A DNA stretch of 42,302 bases from Candidatus Saccharimonas sp. GTDB taxonomy: Bacteria; Patescibacteriota; Saccharimonadia; Saccharimonadales; Saccharimonadaceae. Below, piece by piece: positions 8,763 through 19,181 of the stretch. The number at the start of each line of letters is the position of its first letter. The stretch's first letter is position 1. The notes under the pieces are model-generated. The model was not told where the DNA came from. It was given only the letters and a program-made list of their open reading frames with translations, and ran no database searches. The DNA lies in contig DZCW01000005.1 of the NCBI GenBank assembly GCA_022736555.1, positions 1 through 42,302 of the forward strand, in the 5' to 3' direction. The translations under genes and the position numbers were made by a program.

Positions 8763-9632
8763 ATGGAACAAGCGGTTGTATATTTGTCATTAATTTTATT
8801 TGGCCTAGTCTTCGGCAGTTTTGCTGGTGCTTCGGTATGGCGGTTACGTGCTTCGCAGTTGGTTCAAGATAAAAAGGATGGCGAGCATGTCGACTGTGAT
8901 GAATACGATAGTCTTAAAAAGTTAACTAAATCTTCGATATTAAACGACAGGTCACGTTGTTTGCATTGCCCATATATACTTAGGTGGTATGATCTAATGC
9001 CGCTATTTAGTTGGATCTCTCTAGGTGGAAAATGTCGTAAATGTCGCAAGCCGATTGGGTATTTAGAACCAGCAATTGAGATATGTGTTGCGTTATTTTT
9101 TGTTATCTCTTATATATTTTGGCCTAGTGCGCTTAATAGCTCACTTGAAATTATGCGTTTTATGATCTGGCTGATGGCTGGCGTGGGCTTGGCTATTCTA
9201 TTTACGTACGATGCAAAATGGTATTTATTACCAGACCGTGTGAACTTCATAATAATAGGGCTTGGGGTTATCAATGCAACACTAGTGGTTTTATCATCAT
9301 CGGATAGAGTGAGCGCGGTAATTGGGGTAGCTGGTTCTGTAGCTATATTGAGCGGTATATATTGGGGCTTATACCAAATTTCGAGCGGCAAATGGATTGG
9401 TTTTGGCGATGTAAAACTCGGTCTTGGGCTGGCTTTATTACTGGCTGATTGGAAATTGGCTTTTATCGCGCTATTTGCTGCTAATCTGATTGGCTGCATA
9501 ATTGTGCTGCCGTCTGTGGCTAAGGGCAGGTTAAAAAGGGATTCGCATGTACCATTTGGACCCTTATTAATTATCGGTTATGTATTAGCAGGATTATGGG
9601 GCCATTATATAATTAGCGTACTCTTTTTGTAG
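8763..9632 (+). CDS. pilD: PilD, prepilin peptidase / N-methyltransferase
   Basis: 289 aa polytopic membrane protein. The N-terminal part has the two CxxC pairs of the zinc-binding methyltransferase-associated domain (CLHCPY and CRKCRKPIGYLEP). The catalytic aspartates are in the FTYDAKWYLLPD region and in GFGDVKLG (GxGD motif). It cleaves the leader of the five prepilins in this locus and methylates the new N-terminus. The in-frame ATG at 8751 lies within the -10 hexamer, so ATG 8763 is the likely start. There is no Shine-Dalgarno sequence, in line with a leaderless mRNA. Confidence 0.93.
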   Translation: MEQAVVYLSLILFGLVFGSFAGASVWRLRASQLVQDKKDGEHVDCDEYDSLKKLTKSSILNDRSRCLHCPYILRWYDLMPLFSWISLGGKCRKCRKPIGYLEPAIEICVALFFVISYIFWPSALNSSLEIMRFMIWLMAGVGLAILFTYDAKWYLLPDRVNFIIIGLGVINATLVVLSSSDRVSAVIGVAGSVAILSGIYWGLYQISSGKWIGFGDVKLGLGLALLLADWKLAFIALFAANLIGCIIVLPSVAKGRLKRDSHVPFGPLLIIGYVLAGLWGHYIISVLFL

Positions 9633-9652
9633 GGCCTCTATTAAATAGCTTA

Positions 9653-9661
9653 TGTTATAAT
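9653..9661 (+). promoter_or_regulatory. Extended -10 promoter of the pilin-like cluster
   Basis: TG-T-TATAAT, a perfect extended -10, ending 9 bases before ATG 9671. The leader would be 0-3 bases. Confidence 0.75.
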
Positions 9662-9670
9662 TATATACAA

Positions 9671-10411
9671 ATGAAGTCCTTATCTATGTCTGGATTTACT
9701 ATTATCGAGGTGATGCTAGTCTTAGCTATATCTAGCTTGTTGACTATGGGTGCTGTTATTGGCCTTAGCGGGTCGCTAAATACTCAGCGATATCGCGATA
9801 GCGTATCGTCGCTCCAATCACTCATACAGAAGCAATTTTCGGATGTTAATAATGTCAGCAACAGCACTAGCACGCTAAATTGTGCGGTTGTAGCTGGTGC
9901 CCCCGTTTTAACCGCAGGGGCGGGTGTATCAAATGGCAAGACGGATTGTGTCATATTGGGCAAGCTAATTACAACTAACGATGGCAAGACGGTTCTCACC
10001 TATAATGTTATCGGTGCGGCCGTGTCCGGTTCTTTTGCTGGTGACGTTACTATGCTACAAGCTTCTAAAATAATATTAAATTCAGTAGGTGTTGAATCTT
10101 ATGATCTAGAATGGGATGCATCGCTAAAAAATATTAATGGAACCGTAGCTAAGTTCTCTGTACTTATAGTCCGTTCACCAGCTAGTGGTGCTATCAGGAC
10201 CTTTATTGACCCGGCTATTGGTATTGTGTCTAGTGGCGATACGGTTAACCTTCGAAACGTTATTACTGCCGGTAAGTTACAGTCACAACTCAAGGTATGC
10301 GTTAAATCTGATGGCTCGATACGCTCTGATAGAACGGCTATATTCATTAAGGCAGGGGCAGCTAGTTCTAGTAGTGTCGAAACGCAAGGGGAGACAACAA
10401 GCGGATGCTAG
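9671..10411 (+). CDS. Type IV pilin-like protein (GspH/FimT-like position)
   Basis: 246 aa. Leader MKSLSMSG, then mature FTIIEVMLVLAISSLLTMGA with Glu5: a PilD substrate. The remainder is a beta-rich globular domain with a few cysteines (C at the C-terminus and in NCAVV, KTDCVI, KVCVK). First gene of a four-gene run of pilin-like proteins, each overlapping or touching the next. Such clusters encode minor pilins that prime assembly and form the tip complex. No Shine-Dalgarno is seen; the -10 box directly upstream makes the mRNA nearly leaderless. Confidence 0.85.
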   Translation: MKSLSMSGFTIIEVMLVLAISSLLTMGAVIGLSGSLNTQRYRDSVSSLQSLIQKQFSDVNNVSNSTSTLNCAVVAGAPVLTAGAGVSNGKTDCVILGKLITTNDGKTVLTYNVIGAAVSGSFAGDVTMLQASKIILNSVGVESYDLEWDASLKNINGTVAKFSVLIVRSPASGAIRTFIDPAIGIVSSGDTVNLRNVITAGKLQSQLKVCVKSDGSIRSDRTAIFIKAGAASSSSVETQGETTSGC

Positions 10412-11031
10412 CTTTTAAAAAAGGCAATAGTCGCGGCGACACCTTGATTGAGGTGCTATTTGCCATTACTATTTTTAGCTCAGTAGCGGTTGCTAGTATA
10501 TCTATAATGAACCAGGGGGTTACGGTAGCTCAGCGGGCTCTAGAAATCACACTAGTTCGCCAAGAAATAGATTCACAGGCTGAAACATTGCGTTATTTGA
10601 ACGCGGCATATATAAGTGCTTATCAATCAACGGCGACGGCTAGTAGCTACACTGGTCCAGCCGCACAATGGAAATCAATACGTGATAATAATTTGCTAAC
10701 AACAGTGTCTAGTTTTGGTAGCAGCGCTACTTGTGGTACCCCTCAGGCTAGAAGTTTTATATTGAATACTAATAATGCTACGGCCGTATCGCTAAACGGT
10801 GCTAATTATGCGGTTCCGTCGACATTTTCTCAGGTACGTTATAATGCGGTCGGAGCGTTTACTTCAGCTGACGGTATATGGATAGAGGCGATTCATTCGG
10901 TTGCATCCGTTGATGCTTTTCAATCCGATGCCGGTTACATAGACTTTCATATTCGGGCATGTTGGACTAGCGCTGGCCAGTCTGCGCCATTAACTATAGG
11001 TACGATCGTGAGGTTATATGAACCAATTTAA
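10405..11031 (+). CDS. Minor pilin-like protein (PilV/GspI-like)
   Basis: 208 aa. Leader ends SRG, followed by DTLIEVLFAITIFSSVAVAS: the class III site has Asp rather than Phe at +1 and keeps Glu5. The DTLIEV start is common among Gram-positive and CPR minor pilins. The start overlaps the previous gene by 7 bases, with GGGAG upstream. The soluble domain has two cysteines (SATCGTPQ and IRACWTSA). Likely part of the tip-initiation complex; the exact GspI correspondence is inference from position and the modified N-terminus. Confidence 0.82.
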   Translation: MLAFKKGNSRGDTLIEVLFAITIFSSVAVASISIMNQGVTVAQRALEITLVRQEIDSQAETLRYLNAAYISAYQSTATASSYTGPAAQWKSIRDNNLLTTVSSFGSSATCGTPQARSFILNTNNATAVSLNGANYAVPSTFSQVRYNAVGAFTSADGIWIEAIHSVASVDAFQSDAGYIDFHIRACWTSAGQSAPLTIGTIVRLYEPI

Positions 11032-11725
11032 TAAGAAATCCGGGTTTACTATAGTAGAGCTAATGCTAGCCATGAGCTTTGTTGCGGTTTTACTAGTCAC
11101 CATTGCTATGATTGTTGTCCAGATCGGCTCGACTTATGAACGGGGATTAACCCTCAAAGAAGTCAACCAGTCCGGCCGAGCTATCTCTAGTGAGCTACAG
11201 CAGAATATTAATAGCGGTCTTCCATTTGAATTGATAACTTGCACTGGTGCTAATGCGTGTAATTATTCGAATAATAACACGTCCGGCGGACGTTTATGCA
11301 TTGGGCAATATAGTTATATCTGGAACTACGGCAATGCTATAAATAATAATACTACAACTAATAGATATTCTGGTTCTAATACCGTGATACGTTTTGCTAA
11401 AGTCCTCGACTTAAATGCAGATTATTGCTCAACTGCGTTAAAAGATATCGTAGTTGCTGATGCAGTAGAATTGCTAGACGTCAGCCAGCATAATCTAGCA
11501 ATCCAGGGTTTTTCTATGGCTAACTCATCAAACGACCCAAGAACCGGGCAGCGATTATATAGTATAGGTTTTCTATTAGGCACTAATGAAACTAATACAG
11601 TAGTACCATATACTGCTGGCGTAGAAGCTAGATGCAAGACGCCAAAAGAGCTCAATACGGCCGATGCCGCGTATTGTTCGATTAATAAGTTCAACGTAGT
11701 AATACGCGCTGGTAGTGTAAAATAA
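11018..11725 (+). CDS. Minor pilin-like protein (PilW/GspJ-like)
   Basis: 235 aa. Leader MNQFNKKSG, mature FTIVELMLAMSFVAVLLVTIA with Glu5. Six cysteines in the soluble domain. The start overlaps the preceding gene by 14 bases with GAGG just upstream, indicating coupled translation. The PilW/GspJ label follows from its place as third in the cluster and its larger size; sequence alone only proves a prepilin. Confidence 0.82.
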   Translation: MNQFNKKSGFTIVELMLAMSFVAVLLVTIAMIVVQIGSTYERGLTLKEVNQSGRAISSELQQNINSGLPFELITCTGANACNYSNNNTSGGRLCIGQYSYIWNYGNAINNNTTTNRYSGSNTVIRFAKVLDLNADYCSTALKDIVVADAVELLDVSQHNLAIQGFSMANSSNDPRTGQRLYSIGFLLGTNETNTVVPYTAGVEARCKTPKELNTADAAYCSINKFNVVIRAGSVK

Positions 11726-11743
11726 ATAATGACGGGGGTTGAT

Positions 11744-12928
11744 ATGGTAGTAGATAATAAACAGAGGGGTGCCGCATCATTAATAGTAGTGATATTTACG
11801 GTCCTGATTTTATCTCTAATTATAGTTAGTTTTGTGCATATAATGCTTAGTGACCAACAACAAGCTACGGCTAATGACTTGTCACAGAGTGCTTACGACT
11901 CAGCCCAAGTTGGGGTAGAGGATGCCAAACGTGCAATACTTCGCTATCAGAATATATGTGACACTGGCACATTAGCAGCGTGTAATGCTGCATATACTGA
12001 ACTAACTTCTTCTACGTGTAATCATGCGAATTCAATAGTGACTGACAGTGCAGCGTATAATGCCACAACCCTAGAAGTAAAAGTACAGACTAGTACCTCT
12101 AATAAACTTGACCAGGCCTATACGTGTGTCAAGATTACACTCGATACGTTCGACTATATAGGTGACCTCAAGAAAGACGAAAGCAGGCTCATTCCATTAA
12201 TAGGCGATTCATCGTTTAACACTATAAAGATCGAATGGTTTAATTCGGCTGATGTTCTAGGATTAGGCGCGACAGTTAATGTTCCGGGTAACCCGACTTC
12301 ATTACTGACTTTGCCATCCTGGACTGGGACATTGATTTCCCCTACTAATTATCCAGCTGTAATGCGTACACAACTTATACAATATAATACTTCTGGGTTT
12401 AAACTAGCTGATCTTGATACTAACACGGGAGGGGGGTTTAATAGCACAATGTTTCTATATCCATCCAGCGTTAGTACTATACCCGTTACCGGATTCCCGT
12501 CTGCTCGCATAACACCTACGTTCAGCCCATATAGAGTCGTATGTAACTCTGTTAATTTATTAGCTAATGGCTATGCTTGCTCGGCTACGATAAAATTACC
12601 GATGACACAAGCTGCTGGGGCTAGGAGTGCTTATTTAAATCTAACATCTTTATATAAAGAGTCTCACTATAAGGTCAGTATGTCTAATAGCGCTAGTAGC
12701 TGTAATATGGTTACCGGGGTAGGATGTGTTAGGTTCCATGCTATCCAGCCCGAAGTAGATTCAACTGGTCGGGCAAATAGTTTATATAGGCGAGTCGATG
12801 CCAGAGTCGGGTTAGGGGATATAACATTCCCTTATCCAAAAGCAGAGATTGACCTTACTAATAATTTCTGTAAAAATTTCCAAGTTACCGATAACCCAGT
12901 AGACTACGTTAATTCGTGCTCGTTTTAG
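11744..12928 (+). CDS. PilX/GspK-like pilus tip protein
   Basis: 394 aa. The N-terminus MVVDNKQRGAASLIVVIF has a basic leader ending in RG and a hydrophobic helix, but the mature segment lacks Glu5, as in GspK and many PilX-like tip proteins. The following region (QSAYDSAQVGVEDAKRAI) matches the alpha-helical spine of that group. The large C-terminal domain has several cysteine pairs. I prefer ATG 11744 because ACGGGGG lies 6 bases upstream; the in-frame ATG 11729 would place this signal inside the gene. Last gene of the pilin cluster, convergent with the recombinase. Confidence 0.72.
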   Translation: MVVDNKQRGAASLIVVIFTVLILSLIIVSFVHIMLSDQQQATANDLSQSAYDSAQVGVEDAKRAILRYQNICDTGTLAACNAAYTELTSSTCNHANSIVTDSAAYNATTLEVKVQTSTSNKLDQAYTCVKITLDTFDYIGDLKKDESRLIPLIGDSSFNTIKIEWFNSADVLGLGATVNVPGNPTSLLTLPSWTGTLISPTNYPAVMRTQLIQYNTSGFKLADLDTNTGGGFNSTMFLYPSSVSTIPVTGFPSARITPTFSPYRVVCNSVNLLANGYACSATIKLPMTQAAGARSAYLNLTSLYKESHYKVSMSNSASSCNMVTGVGCVRFHAIQPEVDSTGRANSLYRRVDARVGLGDITFPYPKAEIDLTNNFCKNFQVTDNPVDYVNSCSF

Positions 12929-12935
12929 TAGTAGG

Positions 12936-13847
12936 CTAGCCTATATTATCACTGTGAAATTTTTCGTGGACTTCGCGTAGATGTTCGTCTGTGACGTGAG
13001 TGTAAATTTGAGTTGTGCTAATACTGCTATGGCCTAACATTGACTGAACACTGCGGATATCAGCACCATTCATTAGTAGGTCGGTCGCAAAACTATGTCG
13101 CATAGTATGTGGGCTAACGTGTTTAGTGATTCCTGCCAGTCTAGTATATTTATTGATAATTCGTTGTATACTTCTCGCACCCAATCGTCGATAGTCGCCG
13201 CTAGTCGTGGCTTCATTGTTACGGCTGTAACTAATAAATAATGGCTGCAGGGAATCGGTTCTAGCCGATAAATAATTCTTTACGTGCTCACTAGCGCTCC
13301 CGCTTATAAAAACCGGACGGTCTTTTTGACCTTTACCGCGGACCATAAATTCTCTTCTGGCGGTATTAACGTGATCGCGATTTAAGTTAACTAACTCGGA
13401 TACACGTAGGCCACTTGAAAAAAGTAGTTCAATAATAGCACGGTCGCGTAGACCGCTTTCGTCGTCGATGTTGATTTGTGAAATAATTTGTTCAATCTCG
13501 TCATAGTACAGGAACGTAACCTGTTTCCGTGATGTTTTTGGCAACACTATTTTATCCGGTGATAGGCTAGCTATATCACGGTTGGACAGATAACTTAGAA
13601 ACCCACGGAGGGCTATTAAATGGTAACCTTGGGTGATTGTAGCTAATTCATCATCGTTATTATTTTTATAACGGTTTAGCCATAGTCGATATTTGCGTAT
13701 AATCTCTGATGTTATTTTCCCAACTTCTATATCGTTAGTGAATTCAACAAAGCGTTCTAAATAGAGTGTGTAATTTTCAGCGGTATGTGCCGACCGTCCA
13801 CCCTCAACTTCTAGGTGCTCAATGTAGTCGAGCAATAATTCTGACAT
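12936..13847 (-). CDS. XerC/XerD-type tyrosine recombinase
   Basis: 303 aa. The N-terminal SAM-like core-binding domain spans about residues 1-95, the catalytic domain about 110-300. Catalytic set: R148 (SSGLRVSEL), Lys in GKGQKDRP (172 or 175), H247 and R250 (HTMRHS), H273 (LGHSS) and nucleophile Y282 (IYTHV). Length and motif spacing fit chromosome-dimer-resolving Xer proteins rather than phage integrases. No second copy is visible here, so I cannot say whether it works alone or as half of a pair. ATG 13847 is chosen because the promoter's -10 box ends 7 bases before it; the in-frame ATG at 13853 would be untranscribed or at the very 5' end. Divergent from ndk. Confidence 0.92.
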   Translation of the reverse strand: MSELLLDYIEHLEVEGGRSAHTAENYTLYLERFVEFTNDIEVGKITSEIIRKYRLWLNRYKNNNDDELATITQGYHLIALRGFLSYLSNRDIASLSPDKIVLPKTSRKQVTFLYYDEIEQIISQINIDDESGLRDRAIIELLFSSGLRVSELVNLNRDHVNTARREFMVRGKGQKDRPVFISGSASEHVKNYLSARTDSLQPLFISYSRNNEATTSGDYRRLGARSIQRIINKYTRLAGITKHVSPHTMRHSFATDLLMNGADIRSVQSMLGHSSISTTQIYTHVTDEHLREVHEKFHSDNIG

Positions 13848-13854
13848 ATACATA

Positions 13855-13863
13855 GTATTAGCA
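13855..13863 (-). promoter_or_regulatory. Extended -10 promoter of the Xer gene, leaderless
   Basis: On the minus strand TG-C-TAATAC, ending 7 bases before ATG 13847. The -35 is weak (TAAACC at 17 bp). Confidence 0.6.
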
Positions 13864-13901
13864 TAGCGCAAAACCTCGGTTTACTACATATCGGTAATAT
13901 T

Positions 13902-13910
13902 TGGTACAAT
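13902..13910 (+). promoter_or_regulatory. Extended -10 promoter of ndk
   Basis: TG-G-TACAAT about 30 bases before the start codon, giving a short leader that contains AAGGAG. A contrast to the leaderless genes. Confidence 0.65.
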
Positions 13911-13940
13911 TAGGTAATAGTAATTAAGGAGCAAAACAAG

Positions 13941-14453
13941 ATGGCATCAAAAGAGCATATCGAGAGAACATTGGTAATTTTTAAACCAGATGCTATTCAG
14001 AGAGGTATCGTAGGGGATATCTTAGCTAGATTTGAGCGAGTAGGACTAAAGGTTGTTGGCATGAAAATGGCCACGCCAACCAGAGATCAATATTACGATC
14101 ATTATGAAACTATTGGTAAGGTTATATCACGTAGGGGCGAGGGTGTCTTTAATGCGGTGCTTGATTTTATGCTACAAGGGCCAGTCATCGTAATGGTGCT
14201 TGAAGGCGTTGAGGCTATTGAAGTAGTCCGAAAATTAGTAGGTTCAACTGAACCTAAATCAGCCGCAATCGGCACCATTCGAGGCGACTATAGCCACATA
14301 AGCTACCAGCGTGCTGATTCCGAGAAAAAGAGCACTCCTAACCTTATCCATGCTAGTGATGGTTCGGCAGATGCAGCCAAAGAAATTAAGCATTGGTTTT
14401 CTGATAGCGAATTATACGAGTACCAAGCTCTACATGAAAAGTTTACGCGTTAA
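13941..14453 (+). CDS. ndk: Nucleoside diphosphate kinase
   Basis: 170 aa. It transfers the gamma phosphate from ATP to NDPs through a phosphohistidine. The N-terminal motif ERTLVIFKPDAIQRG and the active-site region NLIHASDGSADAAKEI (His phosphorylated) are diagnostic. Slightly longer than the usual 140-150 aa, with an extended HYETIGKVISRRGEGVF segment and C-terminal tail. AAGGAG lies 9 bases upstream of ATG. In a Patescibacterium with few nucleotide synthesis genes, Ndk is a key salvage step; that last point is general knowledge of the phylum. Confidence 0.96.
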   Translation: MASKEHIERTLVIFKPDAIQRGIVGDILARFERVGLKVVGMKMATPTRDQYYDHYETIGKVISRRGEGVFNAVLDFMLQGPVIVMVLEGVEAIEVVRKLVGSTEPKSAAIGTIRGDYSHISYQRADSEKKSTPNLIHASDGSADAAKEIKHWFSDSELYEYQALHEKFTR

Positions 14454-14456
14454 ATC

Positions 14457-14465
14457 TGTTACAAT
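14457..14465 (+). promoter_or_regulatory. Extended -10 promoter of tRNA-Arg
   Basis: TG-T-TACAAT, 15 bases before the mature tRNA 5' end. It overlaps the end of the ndk stop region. Confidence 0.65.
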
Positions 14466-14480
14466 ATAGCAGTGATACGA

Positions 14481-14557
14481 GCCTCGATAGCTCAACTGGA
14501 TAGAGCAGATCCGTCCTAAGGATAAGGTTGTAGGTTCAACTCCTGCTCGGGGCACCA
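14481..14557 (+). tRNA. tRNA-Arg (anticodon CCU)
   Basis: Full cloverleaf: acceptor GCCTCGA / TCGGGGC, D arm, anticodon loop GTCCTAA (CCU, reads AGG), T arm GTTCAAC, encoded CCA end. The anticodon stem pairs ATCC/GGAT, with a G-A mismatch at the 27-43 position. The loop has G at position 32 where a pyrimidine is usual. Confidence 0.95.
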
Positions 14558-14580
14558 TTAATAATTTCATGGAATGATAT

Positions 14581-15111
14581 ATGGGCAAAAAAGTCGTCAA
14601 AAATACAGAGTCGCAATTTACTTTTGAGGGGCAGCGTGATGGTGAGAAACTATTATTTGTATTTCGTCGTCATATGATTGCAATGCGCAAAGGTTTTTAT
14701 TTATTGCTCATCCCAGTGGTCGTAACTTCATTACCGCCACTTATCTGGAGTTATAATCTCGAGTTATTTCTATTGCCGATAGCTGGACTTATTATTGGGC
14801 TGATGCTATTTTTCTATCATTTCATATTGTGGTATTTCACGATTTATATAGTTACCGATCAAAGGATCCGTCAGGTGACTCAGCGTGGTTTCTTTGGTAA
14901 GGATGTGATTGATTTGCGCCTGTCTAAGATCCAGAATATAAGCTATAATATACCAGGTTTTAGTGGTGAGGTCTTTAAATTTGGGACCATTGTTATTCAA
15001 ACTTTTGTTGGTGATTTGGTAATACATAACGTCGAACATCCCGACGAAATTTATAATAAATTACAAGATGCAACTAATGATGCTATCGAAGGTCAAGTAG
15101 ATAATGAATAA
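14581..15111 (+). CDS. Membrane protein with bacterial PH domain (bPH2, YdbT-like)
   Basis: 176 aa. Two membrane helices (about residues 40-60 and 65-92) are followed by a cytoplasmic PH-like domain with the typical run TDQRIRQVTQRGFFGKDVID and LSKIQNISYN. Proteins of this type are widespread in Gram-positives and CPR, but their role is poorly defined. The gene overlaps the next one by 8 bases, so the two are co-translated. Pairing with a membrane foldase hints at an envelope function, which is inference only. Confidence 0.82.
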   Translation: MGKKVVKNTESQFTFEGQRDGEKLLFVFRRHMIAMRKGFYLLLIPVVVTSLPPLIWSYNLELFLLPIAGLIIGLMLFFYHFILWYFTIYIVTDQRIRQVTQRGFFGKDVIDLRLSKIQNISYNIPGFSGEVFKFGTIVIQTFVGDLVIHNVEHPDEIYNKLQDATNDAIEGQVDNE

Positions 15112-16150
15112 ATTAATTAATAAAATCTGTAAACGCAACGTCCAACCATTGTCGTCTCGTATAACTAGCGAAACGGTATCCGAACATCGTGAGCAAATTT
15201 TAGCTGGTGGTCGTCGTTTTAAATATCCAATTCAGTATGTGCGCCATAAACTAGTGATTAATACGATTATTATTAGCTCGGCCGCGCTAATTGTATTACT
15301 AACTATAGGTTGGCTACAGCTATATCCAGCTCAAAATACTAGTGAATTCATGTATCGCATCACGAAAGTTCTGCCTTTGCCTGTGGCAAATGTTGACGGT
15401 CAGCCCGTTCTTTATAGTGATTACTTGATGAAATACCTTAGTTCGGTTCATTATCTTGAACAAAAAGAGCAAGTAAGCCCAGACACTAGTGATGGCAAAC
15501 GGCAGATCGAATACATAAAACAACAGTCCATGCAGGATGCAATCGCTGATGCTTATGCTGTGAAATTATCCAAAGACCTCGATGTGTCTGTAAGCCCGGT
15601 TGAGCTAAGCGTTTTCTTGAAAGGGCAGCGACAATCTAGTGATGGCGAAATATCTGAACAGACATATAATGCTGTAATTTTGGATTATTATGGATGGAGC
15701 CCTGCTGAATACCGTCACGTAACGGGGAATAAACTACTTCGTCAAAAAGTCGCCTATGCTATGGATAGAACAGCCAGCGAGACCATAAATGCCATTCTAG
15801 ATTCTACTAAAAGTAATTCAGGGATTGATTTCAAAACTTTGGCTAGCACGGTTTCCGGCCAAACTGGGGTTAGCGTGACTTATGGTGTTTCGAATTGGGT
15901 GCCTAAACTTAATCAAGACGGTGGGCTTGCTGCTGAAGCTAGCGGTCTAAGTAAATCACAGATGTCGGGGATTATTAAATCAACCATGGGTGATGGGTAT
16001 TATATTATCAGGCTACTAGACATAAATGCTACTCAGGTAAGTTATGAATATATCAAAGTCCCGTTAACTGCTTTTACCAAGAGCCTCGATAATATCAAAA
16101 ACAGCGGTAGAGTTACTGAATATATATCAATCAAACAGAACTCTAAATAG
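15104..16150 (+). CDS. Membrane-anchored parvulin/SurA-like foldase
   Basis: 348 aa. A cytoplasmic N-terminal stretch of about 50 residues precedes one membrane helix (about 51-70), then an extracytoplasmic part. It begins with the SurA_N-like stretch VANVDGQPVLYSDYLMKYL and helical chaperone segments. The C-terminal part (residues about 235-320) has a degenerate PpiC rotamase pattern: DFKTLASTVSG, a tryptophan in VSNWVPK, DGGLAAEASGLSKSQMSG and DGYYIIRLLDI. The probable role is folding exported proteins such as pilins and LPxTG proteins. Whether prolyl isomerase activity remains is uncertain, since the catalytic cysteine/histidine pairs of parvulin are not obvious. Confidence 0.75.
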   Translation: MNKLINKICKRNVQPLSSRITSETVSEHREQILAGGRRFKYPIQYVRHKLVINTIIISSAALIVLLTIGWLQLYPAQNTSEFMYRITKVLPLPVANVDGQPVLYSDYLMKYLSSVHYLEQKEQVSPDTSDGKRQIEYIKQQSMQDAIADAYAVKLSKDLDVSVSPVELSVFLKGQRQSSDGEISEQTYNAVILDYYGWSPAEYRHVTGNKLLRQKVAYAMDRTASETINAILDSTKSNSGIDFKTLASTVSGQTGVSVTYGVSNWVPKLNQDGGLAAEASGLSKSQMSGIIKSTMGDGYYIIRLLDINATQVSYEYIKVPLTAFTKSLDNIKNSGRVTEYISIKQNSK

Positions 16151-16174
16151 CTAAAATAATATCTTAGGTTTGAA

Positions 16175-18450
<2,276 letters not shown>

Positions 18451-18465
18451 ATATATATTGAAACT

Positions 18466-18494
18466 AAAAATACTACCTAATCGGTAGTATTTTT
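18466..18494. terminator. Bidirectional terminator between tgt and tRNA-Asp
   Basis: Perfect hairpin AAAAATACTACC / GGTAGTATTTTT with loop TAATC. It serves queA-tgt on the plus strand and tRNA-Asp on the minus strand. Confidence 0.92.
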
Positions 18495-18496
18495 AT

Positions 18497-18572
18497 TGGC
18501 GGGCTCGGCCGGATTTGAACCGGTGATCTCCTCCGTGACAGGGAGGCGTGATAACCCCTTCACTACGAGCCC
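18497..18572 (-). tRNA. tRNA-Asp (anticodon GUC)
   Basis: On the minus strand: acceptor GGGCTCG / CGAGCCC, anticodon loop CTGTCAC (GUC), T loop GTTCAAATC, discriminator G and encoded CCA. G34 is a queuosine site, and the gene abuts tgt. Confidence 0.96.
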
Positions 18573-18594
18573 ATATTTTTCTGGAACTTTAGGT

Positions 18595-18623
18595 ATTTTA
18601 GCAGTTTTTCACCCACAGTGCAA
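18595..18623 (-). promoter_or_regulatory. Promoter of tRNA-Asp
   Basis: Minus strand TTGCAC - 17 bp - TAAAAT with an extended TG-C before the -10. Confidence 0.75.
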
Positions 18624-18656
18624 CAGAGTAGTGGCGTTTATTTTGTGTCTATGGAG

Positions 18657-18665
18657 TGCTATAAT
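18657..18665 (+). promoter_or_regulatory. Extended -10 promoter of tRNA-Thr
   Basis: TG-C-TATAAT, 18 bases before the mature tRNA. Perfect -10 with TG extension. Confidence 0.72.
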
Positions 18666-18683
18666 ATCAATGGTTAACCGAGT

Positions 18684-18759
18684 GCCGCTGTAGCTCAGCT
18701 GGTAGAGCGGCGCTTTCGTAAAGCGTAGGTCTCCGGTTCAAATCCGGACAGCGGCTCCA
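18684..18759 (+). tRNA. tRNA-Thr (anticodon CGU)
   Basis: Acceptor GCCGCTG / CAGCGGC, anticodon stem GCGCT/AGCGT, loop TTCGTAA (CGU, reads ACG), T loop GTTCAAATC, discriminator U, encoded CCA. The U-CCA end pairs exactly with the UGGA of the T-box upstream of thrS. Confidence 0.96.
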
Positions 18760-18799
18760 CGATTACGGAAACGGTTATTCGATATCGCATTTCGAAATT

Positions 18800-19177
18800 A
18801 TGAAGAAAATTATAAAAGAGTCACTAAAACAACTTGTCGCAGACAGGTATCTTCTAATAGTCATATCTCTGATGTTAATACTATCTGTTGTGGCCGCTAT
18901 TGTGATTGGTTTATCGATTCATTCTAGTGAATTACAACTCGTGTCTCATTATTCGGCGTTTGGCATAACCCATCTATATCGTGACCAATGGTTTTATTTG
19001 TCGGTTTTTGTAGTATTCGAGATAGTTGTAGCTATATTGCATTCGATTATCTCTGTTAAGCTGCTAATAGCAAAGGGTCGCTCGTTGGCCGTACTGTTTG
19101 CCTGGTCTGGTGTTGGCGTTGTCCTATTAGGTTGGATTACTGCCGTGGCCGTGTTAAACGTTTGGACACCGCTATAA
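18800..19177 (+). CDS. Small three-helix membrane protein next to glycosyltransferase
   Basis: 125 aa. Hydrophobic helices lie at about residues 18-40, 65-90 and 98-120, with a short basic N-terminus (MKKIIKESLKQL). The gene ends 4 bases before the glycosyltransferase, so the two form an operon. I recognise no family beyond a polytopic membrane protein. A partner or accessory role to the glycosyltransferase is suggested only by proximity. Confidence 0.75.
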   Translation: MKKIIKESLKQLVADRYLLIVISLMLILSVVAAIVIGLSIHSSELQLVSHYSAFGITHLYRDQWFYLSVFVVFEIVVAILHSIISVKLLIAKGRSLAVLFAWSGVGVVLLGWITAVAVLNVWTPL

Positions 19178-19181
19178 TTAT

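Noticed and set aside
18496-18693. 65-codon frame over the tRNA-Asp/tRNA-Thr region
   Set aside because: Built from the reverse complement of tRNA-Asp; the tRNA structures explain the sequence.
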